Assembly: GCA_030248195.1 (NCBI GenBank)
Contig: JASAND010023201.1
Span: 1-64,000, forward strand
Direction: 5' to 3'
DNA from: Trissonchulus latispiculum
Lineage: Eukaryota; Nematoda; Enoplea; Enoplida; Ironidae
Length of the DNA stretch: 64,000 nucleotides
The notes below the pieces were generated by a model, which saw nothing but the letters and a program-made list of their open reading frames with translations, made no database searches and was not told where the DNA came from. The stretch's first letter is position 1. The number at the start of each line of letters is the position of its first letter. The translations under genes and the position numbers were made by a program. Shown here one piece after another: positions 55,814 through 64,000 of this stretch.

Positions 55814-58140
55814 GTAAGCATAATCTCTTCTTCGGTTTCTCTTTCTAACTCCAAAGGATCAAGACATTTTTAGTTGCTGAGTTGTGATTCCTTTTGGTGA
55901 GATCAACGTTGAATAATCATTAACTCATTTACTGCTTGGAGATAGAAAAGAAAACAATTTTTATATGAAAATGTAGTTTAGCGATTAATCTGCCTCATAC
56001 GTATGACAAACGTAGTTTCAGGTTTCCAGAATAATGATGAAACAAGGGCAATGTTTTAGAATTTTTGTAGACATCACATTTTTCCACCGGGAGTAAAAAC
56101 TTTTACATCAGAACTCTGATAGAATCCTCTATCAAACCACAGAGTTCGTTTCCAATGTTGTATCTAATCGCTCGACTTTGTATAGAAATCGCTCAGGCAT
56201 ACCCGTAATCTAAACTATTGACTACTTTTTGATTACTCAGTCCAGAAAACTGCAGAACTTGAATACCCATAAACAGAACCTGAAAAACGACCTGAGAATT
56301 TCAGTATAAAACACAGTTGTTAAACGGCATCCCGCTTGCATTAAATACTGCGTTATCGTTGGAAAAAATTTGTATTTTCTTACAAAATTTTAAAATATCG
56401 CTTTTTGAGTGGTAATTAAATAGAATGCTAAAATAAATTCTTTTGTAAAGCTTCGTGAGATTTCATCTCAGTCGTCTGAACCGTGATTGATTTTGGCTTC
56501 ATATTTGCTTGGATTGTTTTTCTGGCTTCTACTGCTTCTATTAATTTGGAAACTGGTTTAATGGTGTTAATGTAATTGCATCTTATTAGTTTTGTTCGTT
56601 CTTTCATAAATTTCGTTTCCTAAACCAGTTACAAAATCAGACGGGTTAAAATTCACTTTAAGGTGCTGGTTTCCTTTCCGGCACTGTTCATCCTCACTAC
56701 TTAATCCTTTACGAAATTAGCTAAAACTTACGAAATCAGTCATTTTCGTGCTCCTTAACAATCTTGGACCAATCCCGTAATTTTAGGTGAAAAGTTATGA
56801 AAGTTTTAGTTTTTGGCCTTATTCTCGAAGTAGTCAATAGAGACTTCGGATTGATTACGGCTGGAGAGAGGCAAAGTGAAAATTTTTGCCTTTACAATGG
56901 TCGGGCCATCTCTAGTGGTTAGCATACGTGTGCTTGGGGGGGGGGTTGGGGGGGTTCACCCCCCCCCCCAGACCTGAGCTCACCCCCCAGAGGGGTCCCT
57001 CACCCCCCCCAGAATCCGGATTTTTCCGGTAAAAAACCGGAAAAATCCGGTTTTTCGGCGACCTTCGGCCGCCCTTCACCCCCCCCCCCAGAACTTCCCC
57101 TCCTGCACATGTCTGGTGGTTAGGTCAGGAGAAGCAAAAACGATTTTAGTGGTCAAAAATGGACATTTTCGAGAAAATTTGCTTTTCAAAATTACTGCAA
57201 CATGCTGAGGTCAACGTTGGTTTATTTATGCTCAATCGATACAGCGTCGAAATGCGCATTCCTTGAATGCCTATTAGCCGGACTTTTTTGCTTGAAGCTA
57301 GACATTTGGTCAAAAAATTGTTTTGGCAAAACCACGACTATTTTGTTTTGAACATTGATCTGTCGAAAACTACTCGACGGATTCCGGAGATTTTTGGCAG
57401 AAAGGAAATTCGCACTATTGAGGAGGGATACTTGGTTTCGGCTAAAACCTTTCCAGTCCAGAAAATTGAGCACAAAGTTAGAAAATTTAGTGTCTTCGTG
57501 AATTTTGCAGATTTTCTGAACCGTTAAGCACTTATGTCAGAAAGATTTTCCTACTTTGTTGCTAATTTTGCTAGTTTTATAAATGCATGTGAATGTACAC
57601 ATTATAAGCTTTAAAACGATGTATAAAGCTCTTTCCAACTACAAAATAGCAAAAGTTATAACGTTTCATTCAATAAATCACCACAAACGCATTGCACAAA
57701 AGGATAGGGCCACCTTAAGAGGGAGAATTGTAGACCGTCTCCGGGTTTTCTGAGTTTTCATTGCACATCTTATAGTCCCCTCGGGTTCGCAGTGAAAGTC
57801 TGTTGACATGTTTATTACATTGTAATGTATTTGTTTAGAAGCTAAGAGAGTATTAATTGGTAGGTCTCATAAATCATTCGACTACATTAATAGAAAGCAC
57901 AATTATGATAGGTGAAAACGTCAGCCCCTTCTGGTCACTAAAAACCCCTTTAACATATTCCGTCGACCATACACTGCACATTTGAAACTAGAGGGTAGAT
58001 TTGCAAATACTAGTCTATTTGAAAAACCGTATAAGCCCGTAAAGAGAAAAACAAGCGAAAACTGTTCAAAGCAAATGAAAAATACTCACATCTTCAATTT
58101 ATAGTTTCCATAATGTTTATTTAATCGTAAATATTCTCAG
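55814..58140 (+). other. Channel-gene intron with G/C-run repeat
   Basis: No exon seen. At about 56930-57110 lies a MITE-like stretch of G- and C-runs with a CCGGATTTTTCCGG / CCGGAAAAATCCGG core. CTTTAAGGTG near 56667 and CACCTTAAG near 57711 may be the ends of an about 1-kb element. Mirror open frames at 57222-57527 are not called. Confidence 0.45.
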
Positions 58141-58229
58141 CCGAACGATTGCGCATTTTCAAGATGGAAATCAAGGAGATTGCTTTACCTACAAACTGAA
58201 TGGGAGCACAAGAGCTGGTGAGGTGTATG
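58141..58229 (+). CDS. DEG/ENaC exon: GDCFTY motif
   Basis: Acceptor AAATATTCTCAG, donor GTGAGT, 89 bp. It encodes RTIAHFQDGNQGDCFTYKLN, corresponding to the family's F...GNCYTFN segment, with an NGS glycosylation-type site after it. Confidence 0.88.
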
Positions 58230-58517
58230 GTGAGTAAATATAAAATTGCTGATGTCTGATGCTGTGATAATTCAGCTATTTTTGCACACCACCCATGCTT
58301 AGATAAACGTTGTTGAAAGTGTCCTCTTGTATTTTCATATTTGATGGATCAGGTTTTAATTGTATAAATTACCTGTACTTCTTGATACAATTGAATGTTC
58401 AATTGTTCGAATGATAACGTATGATAATATGCTACTTACCTGACTCTAATTGAAAAGCAGGCATATGGTTCAAATCCAATTTTCAGTAAACCATTTAACT
58501 ACTATTTTATAATTTAG

Positions 58518-58681
58518 GTTTACGATTAGTTGTCAACGTAACACCACCAGATTTGACTTATTCGGGTTTGGAATCATTTGGAACAAAAATCATTATTCAC
58601 AATAGCGGACAGAAACCCTTTGCTTTAGTGGACGGTTATTTGCTTTCCTCGAATCAGAGCTTTAGCATTGGCTTATCTGAG
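58518..58681 (+). CDS. DEG/ENaC exon: GLRLxxN palm segment
   Basis: Acceptor ATAATTTAG, donor GTGAAG, 164 bp. It encodes GLRLVVNVTPPDL, then FGTKIIIHNSGQKPF and GYLLSSNQSFSIGLSE, the GLxLxLN, G.K..IH and P.....G....PG....I segments of the DEG/ENaC palm. Confidence 0.92.
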
Positions 58682-59377
58682 GTGAAGTGACTTACATGCA
58701 ATCATTTCCAGTAATTTATTCGCTTTTAATAATGATCAAAAATGTTTTGCGTATGCAAGTTTACAGTATGTTCAATGTTGCAGTAGCGGAAAATAATTGT
58801 TTAATTCTCGCTTGACTTGCCATGGCGAATTTTATTGTCAAAAATTTTCAAGTTAGACGCTATTCTGTTAATAACATGCTAACCTGCTAACATGCTAACC
58901 TAATTTTTGCGTCTCATTGGTAGCATAATATTTTGTTAGGCAACGTGGCATATCGTACATTATTATGTACTCTTCTTATACTTCAGCATGAGTATGACTG
59001 AGCCTGATTAGCAGGTTCAGATGTATCCGGTAATATTATTTTCAATATGCAATTCCGTCACGACGAGAATTTTAGAATTTTTTGGCAAAATCTGTTACGA
59101 ATTTCGGATTCTCTGTAATGAGAAATGTTCACATCAAGATTTCATTATGCAAGAGTACTTTCAGTATAAAGACTAATGACAAACGTAAGCTTCTGTGCGG
59201 GCAATACTTAACCTCTTTACGCTATTAGATATTCAACAGGATGTAAAATTATTTCACTGAAATGTTGTCTTCTGAATGCTTAACATATCCCAACCATTGT
59301 TGTACTCGTGAAATATTTTTAATTTCAAAATAGTCGAAGGTCTGTGGCTGATTTCATTGTGAAAGTGAAAGGTTTAG
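58682..59377 (+). other. Channel-gene intron with MITE end
   Basis: Near 58964-58975 the sequence TTATGTACTCTTC is an end of the hairpin-MITE family. GCTAACCTGCTAACATGCTA near 58880 is a short repeat. No exon. Confidence 0.5.
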
Positions 59378-59479
59378 GTCAAAGAAAAGTGGCTGCCAGA
59401 TCCTTTTACTCAATGCTTTAGGGCAAAGCATTATTCTTTAAGCTATGATGCTACTTCAAATGGTTCATATAATCTCAAG
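59378..59479 (+). CDS. DEG/ENaC exon: LPxPFxxC motif
   Basis: Acceptor GGTTTAG, donor GTATGC, 34 codons in phase 0. It encodes KEKWLPDPFTQC, the family's L..P(Y/F)..C signature at the start of the disulfide-rich thumb, then an HYSLSYDAT stretch. Confidence 0.85.
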
Positions 59480-60503
59480 GTATGCTTATTGCTTGCTAAG
59501 TTTTTTTTCGTACGCCCCACTCCAGTTGGATGTGCACCCGTTAGGAGTAGTGTCAGCCACGATAATTTTAAATTTTGACTAATGGGGAAGGGTGATTGGC
59601 TGACACCGAATAATTGTCTTCACAATTACCCGAGGCGTTTACCAAGGCTGGAGATTTCTATCACCGTCTATGTGATGAACGCACCTCGGCAGCTCCACCC
59701 GAAGGCGGCCGCCCCTTAACTCTCGGACAATTAATTGACATAGGCGGGAAGGGGGGATTGCTAAAGTCCGGAGCCAGCTGGCCCGATTGAAAAACAAAAC
59801 ATTGTAATTTTGTTGAGGGATCCTTAGGATACAAAGTCTCATGTTTGCGGCCGATTGATGCAGATGGTACATTCTCCCAATCTGATCAGCCTTGTGTGTT
59901 GCGTAGAGCTTTACAGCCGTGACTTGGTATATTTAAACAAATTTTAATAAGACAGAGACCGGGGGGACCTTTCTCACCCCCCCCCAGCCTTGTCTTTAAT
60001 AGAAATAAATTTAACATACTTTGGGTTTTTGCTTACCACTCGCCTGGTAACCCCTGGCGAGCGAGGGGGGGCTCCTAGATGGTGTTGTTGCTGTTTAGGC
60101 AGTTGCAGTTGTTGGTGTTGATGCTGCTGTTGTTGTTGTTGCTGTAGCTGCTGCTGTTGTTGATGGTTGCTGGAGCCCTCAGGGGATGGCTGCAAATTTC
60201 GAATAAATAATTCGAATTTTTATTGAGCTGCAAAAAATTTGCAGCCATCCCCCTCCAGCGCTGGATCAAATCCCTTTTAAGAAGCGCTTGCTAAGTTATT
60301 TCTTGTTGGTTCGACAATGCTCACAACGGCCAATGAACAGTCTGGACATTTCCTATGTAATGACGTAAATAGCAAAAGTGCTTATTTATTTTTACTGTGG
60401 AATTGGAGCGTCGAATTGTGGTCTCCGCTCTCTGGAATTTCGTTTTCTAAATTAGTTTCAAGTTAGCACACAATTTTAGAGTTGTCAACTTCTGTGTTAC
60501 CAG
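59480..60503 (+). other. Channel-gene intron with CAG/CAA-type repeat and hairpin
   Basis: At about 60075-60180 the minus strand is rich in CAG/CAA triplets and would read as polyglutamine. Directly right of it, GGGGATGGCTGCAAATTT (60182-60199) and AAATTTGCAGCCATCCCC (about 60236-60253) form a perfect inverted pair. An earlier segment with TGTCAGCCAC near 59550 and GGCTGACA near 59597 is also inverted. All look repeat-derived. Confidence 0.5.
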
Positions 60504-60597
60504 CGTCGTGTCATACAACAATGTCAATGTTATGACAAGCGAATAAGCTTTAATGATATCCCACGGCTACCAGGATGCCACGAAAGCCATCACTACT
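60504..60597 (+). CDS. DEG/ENaC exon: CxC thumb segment
   Basis: Acceptor TGTGTTACCAG, donor GTAAGT, 94 bp. It encodes RRVIQQCQCYDKRISFNDIP and LPGCHES, the C-x-C...P....C pattern. It has fewer cysteines upstream of CQC than typical family members. Confidence 0.85.
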
Positions 60598-61004
60598 GTA
60601 AGTGCCGCATAGTCAAGATAGAAATTAGCGCGAATACATATAAATTCGGTTGCAGATACTGTAGCAGCATTTGTTTTATTTATTTGTCATCTTTAACTTT
60701 TCATTATATTGGCTGTATGGCAGCATGGTGCTCGTAGGCAAACTCCTGTATTGGAGTTCATTCTTTTGCAGCCACATTTCTAAAGGTCAACCTTAAAGGG
60801 TTGGAATTCAATCTGGTGCAAGGTTTGACTCTGACGACGAATTCCACCAGTAGGGCATAATTTTTCGATCAAACGCTGTACTTACAATTCTTTTCATTTT
60901 TATGTTTTCGAAAAATGAGTTAAAAGATTTCGTGGCACAAGCAGAAGCACGAAACCGCTTTATCATTGTTGGTCCCAACATTAGGCAAATATGAATGTTT
61001 TCAG

Positions 61005-61089
61005 GGAAGTGTCTGTGGGACAAAGTGGGCACATTTGCCGATAACAAGGACAATTGGCTGTCCGCCTGTAACTGTCCGTTGCCTTGTCA
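61005..61089 (+). CDS. DEG/ENaC exon: CNCPLPC thumb end
   Basis: Acceptor ATGTTTTCAG, donor GTAAGT, 85 bp. It encodes KCLWDKVGTFADNKDNWLS followed by ACNCPLPC, matching the family's C.CP.PC just before the wrist and TM2. It leaves in phase 2. No following exon was found in the remaining 2.9 kb. Confidence 0.88.
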
Positions 61090-61467
61090 GTAAGTCTCTT
61101 TAGTCCGAATTTTAGCTTCATGATCTACTCTGTTGGATTAACTTAGGTTAGCTGGTTCAGCTGTAGCTGAACCTTAGAAGTAACAGTGTTTTAAACTGAA
61201 AATAAGCTAATGTTTTGAATACGGAGCTAACGTTAGTTTCCTTGTGATGGTCTTCAGCTGACAAGAGACGCAGAAGCAAAGCCAGCCAGGACGAAAGCAT
61301 TGTTATGGCCGACCGCAAGGAGGCTATAGTCGTCGTCCAACTGGAGTAGAGGACAGTATGATACTGAGCAACACCGAGAAATTACAGTTTGCCTTCAGTT
61401 TACAGAATGAAATGCAATTTATTGATTAGCATTTGTGATAAAACGGCCTAGTTGTATGTGCCTATAT
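61090..61467 (+). other. Intron or flank after the last visible channel exon
   Basis: No TM2-encoding sequence (GLWxGxS-type) was seen. A putative exon after TCTTCAG at 61258 would stop immediately and is not accepted. Confidence 0.4.
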
Positions 61468-61789
61468 TAGGGATGCAGTGGGGCCTGTCCTCGGCCCCGG
61501 CCCCGGTGGTCAGGTCCCGGTCCCGACCGGGGCCAAAAATTAGCAAAATTTTGTAAATTTTGAGATTTTTTGACCAAAAGTTTGAAATTTCAAAAGCCAA
61601 AAAGTGTTGAAAATCGTTTGTTTTCCCACCGATTTGAATGAAATCAACGATAGTAACGTTTGTCTATCAGACATTATTGCAAGATTGGAATTTTCAAGAA
61701 AAGTTTTGAAAATTTTCGATTTGGATTCCCTATTTCCAGGCCCCGGTCCCGGCCCCGGCCCCGGTAATGGCGGCCCCGGTGCATCTCTA
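61468..61789. mobile_element. hAT-type MITE with CCCCGG-rich ends
   Basis: Ends TAGGGATGCAGTGGGGCC and GGCCCCGGTGCATCTCTA are inverted repeats. Flanks GCCTATAT (61460-61467) and GTCTATAT (61790-61797) are a 7-of-8 target duplication, diagnostic of hAT. The interior is AT-rich between two GGCCCCGG clusters, the same plan as the GGCC element at 17933. Confidence 0.82.
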
Positions 61790-61797
61790 GTCTATAT

Positions 61798-62572
61798 GTA
61801 ACGGGTAGAGCCCCTCTGCTCAGCACCACTAAGTAGGACTGGCGCAATGAACGCAACCTGAAGACTGCAGGTGGAGATCTTTAGTCCAGGCGGCTCACAC
61901 CTCGCTGGCGAACCTCGCCAAGGGGGACAGGATAATCTTGGGGGACGCCAACAGGGCGCCAGGCAAAATTGAGGGTCACACGCAAATGTGAGCTCAGTTT
62001 ACAAATAAATTTCGGGCTAGTCCCAGAATTCTACTTAGCTGCCTAAGGGATCAAGATCTAGGCAAAAGGGTTATTAGAAATTAATAAAATAAATTAGGGA
62101 CAACTGGGCAGTTTAAAAATACAGGGCAAGTATTCACAGACATACCCACCTGGGCTACCCAAGGCGGGGGACAAAACACAAAGTGGGATACCCACGGCGG
62201 GTGGGACAAAATACAAAAACGCCACTTAAGTTGGCCCCCCCCACTTGCCAGAACAAACGTGAACGAATGCATATTGTTTGTTCATGTTTGTTCAGGTTTG
62301 TTCATCAGTAAAGTTTCGTTTGTTCGGGTGCTCCGTAAAAATTATTTTAGAAACAAAGATTGGTACAGCTAACTTCATGACAGCCCCCCACTTCTGAAAA
62401 ACTTACAAATTTCATTATCTTGAGAAAGCTTTCGTTTGTTCGGCTATCAACCTTGTTTGTTCAGACCGTGAAAATTTCAAATAATTCCTGAGAAGTTTTC
62501 GAATGTTACACATTTGGTAAAGATAATGGCTTGATGATTAAATCAGACGGAAACTTCTTGCGGGTGGGAGCA
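61798..62572. other. Non-coding, repeat-like
   Basis: Contains GGCGAACCTCGCCAAGGGGG near 61910 and several TTTGTTCA/GTTTGTTCG phrases at 62275-62465. No gene seen. Confidence 0.4.
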
Positions 62573-63361
62573 TAGGTGTAACGGGGGGGGGGGTAGTCGC
62601 GCCGACGACGCGAGCAATTCGCCAAAAATCGGGCATTTTATGGTAAATTTTGCAAAATTTTTCAAACTTTTCAAAAACGTCCTAATTTTTGGCTTACAAT
62701 GATTATCATTATCGCGTGAAATTACGGTTTTCAACAGTTTTATGGATTTTCTGACTCAATATTGACCTTATTTTGGAGTTAGAAACAAATTAATAATCAA
62801 GTTTCAGGTTTAAAACCCCTGTCTAGTGTTAAAATTACTGCCTGGTTGGATGTTTTTGGCATTAGCAATGGCCGAAATTGCTATTTTTGACAATAATTGA
62901 AAAAATTTCCTGGGGGAGGTTTGGGGGAGTCGTGGGGGGTGGGTGGTTGGGGGCATAGGTGTAACGGAGATTTGGGTTGGGGGCCCCCTCCCCCGGAATT
63001 TTGGGGGGGCCTATTTTGACTCCCCCAAACCTCCCCCAAAAATATTTTTCAATTTTTTGTCAAAAATCGTATTTTCAGCCATTGCTAATGTCAAAAACAT
63101 TCAACTATGACGTAATTTTGACATTAGACAGGGGTTTTAAACTCGAATATTTTGCGCCTTCGGCGCGACTGCTCCCCCCCCCCCCCCCAGTTGTGGTGGG
63201 GGCCCCCAAAAATTTTTGAGGGGTTTTTAAAAATGGCTGGGGGGGGGGTTCCCCCCAAGCCCCCCCATTACACCTATGGTTGGGGGGGGGGTCTAAAAAG
63301 GGGGCCCGTCCTCAAAATTTGGGGGAGGGGGCCTCCCCCAACCCAAATCCCGTTACACCTG
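62573..63361. mobile_element. Overlapping ACACCTA-end MITEs with G/C-run interiors
   Basis: TAGGTGTAACGG occurs at 62573 and 62956, and inverted CCATTACACCTA and CCCGTTACACCTG end at 63276 and 63361. The 62956-63361 pair extends inward (GATTTGGGTTGGGGGCCCCC against its complement), giving clear terminal inverted repeats over about 55 bp. The two pairs interlock rather than nest, so the history is complex. The interior includes GCGCCTTCGGCGCGAC near 63152. Flanking 8-mers do not match. Confidence 0.7.
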
Positions 63362-63926
63362 TGCGTGGGATCATAGACATAGTTTCCCTGGAACTTTCGG
63401 TCTGGGGGGTCGGTCGGGGTCATCGGTTGTCGGCTTACCGCCCCCCCCCAAATTTTCAAACCCCTGCCTATATTTTTGAAAATTTTTAGCCAAAGATTCG
63501 AACTTTTTCAAAAAATTACCAAAAAGTAGCGAAAATTGCTAAAATTTTCTTTACCTGAAAAATCGAGCTGAAAATTAAGAACAATTTTCAGGTTTCTAAC
63601 GATAAACCAATTTTTGTCGACCCTTACCCCTCCCTCCAAATCGAATTTTTCAGACCCTTTCCCTATTTTGCCCGACCCTCCCTATTTTTTCAAACCCTCA
63701 CGCCCACTTTTTTAGCCAGCCACACCTATCAACCTATGGATGGGAGATTTCAAGGAGGCGCACATACTTTCAGTTTCAAGGGGGCCGTCAATCAAATAGA
63801 GAAAAAAACAGATTTCTCTCCGACCCCTCTCGAGAATTTTCTTACCCCTCCCCCAAAGTGGGACGTCTCCATAGGTGTGGCTGGCGAAAAAAGTGGGCGT
63901 GGGCATTTTTTATAGGGGGGGGGGGC
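63362..63926. other. MITE fragments
   Basis: AT-rich tail phrases such as AAATTTTTAGCCAAAGATTCG match the tails near 15225 and 15710. AGCCACACCTATC at 63717 and CATAGGTGTGGCTGGCG at 63871 are an inverted pair of a related family. No gene. Confidence 0.5.
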
Positions 63927-64000
63927 GCCATAAATGTAACGGGGATTTGGGCTGGGGGCCCCCCTCCCCCGGAATTTTGGGGGCCCCCTTTTTAGACCCC
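63927..64000. mobile_element. ACACCTA-family MITE running off the window
   Basis: ATAAATGTAACGGGGATTTG followed by GGCTGGGGGCCCCC and CCCGGAATTTTGGGG matches the left end at 62956 closely. The other end lies beyond 64000. Confidence 0.6.

Larger units (their letters stand above)
48396..61089 (+). other. DEG/ENaC (amiloride-sensitive) cation channel gene, 12 exons, incomplete
   Basis: Twelve plus-strand exons with GT-AG borders and consistent phases encode about 500 residues of a degenerin/epithelial sodium channel subunit. Known members form trimeric plasma-membrane Na+ channels gated by acid, peptides or mechanical force. In order: first transmembrane helix, the post-TM1 FPSVTLCNLNPY motif, a long extracellular finger and palm, GDCFTY, a GLRLVVNVTPP segment, and the Cys-rich C-terminal thumb part ending in CNCPLPC. 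The second transmembrane helix with the selectivity filter is missing, so the gene probably continues past 64000. The N-terminal cytoplasmic exon is also unseen. Introns contain MITEs and a giant hairpin. Gating ligand and subfamily cannot be inferred. Confidence 0.88.

Noticed and set aside
59974..60195. Minus-strand polyglutamine protein
   Set aside because: Lies in an intron of the opposite-strand channel gene, next to a hairpin repeat, with no splice or promoter support.
61258..61300. Next channel exon after TCTTCAG
   Set aside because: In the required phase it stops at once (CAC TGA) and shows no wrist or TM2 sequence.

Overview
The window looks like part of a metazoan (invertebrate) nuclear chromosome. 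Coding sequence comes as short exons with GT-AG introns and compatible phases. The intergenic and intronic DNA is packed with non-LTR, LTR, SINE and non-autonomous DNA transposon remnants, and one gene encodes a DEG/ENaC (amiloride-sensitive) channel, a largely animal family. Nothing resembles a bacterial operon. The species was not identified; a non-bilaterian animal such as a sponge or cnidarian is a guess from repeat style only.

Layout: (1) 1-7.2 kb is non-coding, with a 2-kb foldback element (1639-3635) and an 0.8-kb G-rich, C-poor tract (4070-4910). (2) 7.2-14.7 kb is a nested transposon stack. A broken LINE reverse transcriptase (7200-8163, 8907-9000, 14642-14712) is interrupted by a small element with 248-bp terminal direct repeats that each carry a tRNA-Gln-like sequence (8164-8906). 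It is also interrupted by a hAT-type MITE (9001-14641), which itself contains a 5.2-kb minus-strand LTR retrotransposon (9461-14629) whose only visible ORF is gag-like. (3) 14.7-28.6 kb holds MITE families with G/C-run interiors, a (TA)n microsatellite, a GGCC-rich element, 37-bp and 145-bp tandem arrays, a tRNA-derived SINE and a 0.9-kb long-terminal-inverted-repeat element.

(4) 28.6-37 kb contains two plus-strand host exons: one very acidic (28657-28791), the other a terminal exon with stop (33622-33861) followed by poly(A) signals. They are probably one gene whose 4.8-kb intron holds a PIF/Harbinger-type MITE and a hAT element with perfect 8-bp target duplication, the latter containing a hairpin MITE and a second SINE copy. 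(5) 37-48.3 kb is mostly non-coding, with further MITEs and one small candidate ORF (39681-39866). (6) 48.4-61.1 kb carries twelve plus-strand exons of a DEG/ENaC channel, from the first membrane segment through the cysteine-rich extracellular domain; about 500 codons are visible. The N-terminal exon(s) and the second membrane segment were not found, and the gene probably runs off the right edge. Its third intron holds a giant inverted repeat (49375-50962, arms about 744 bp). (7) 61.1-64 kb is an intron or flank filled with MITEs.

The most unusual items are the terminal-repeat element with tRNA-like sequences in its repeats, the gag-only LTR element, the two giant foldbacks (one inside the channel gene) and the many-layered nesting. 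Everything was read by eye; no alignment, fold or database search was run.
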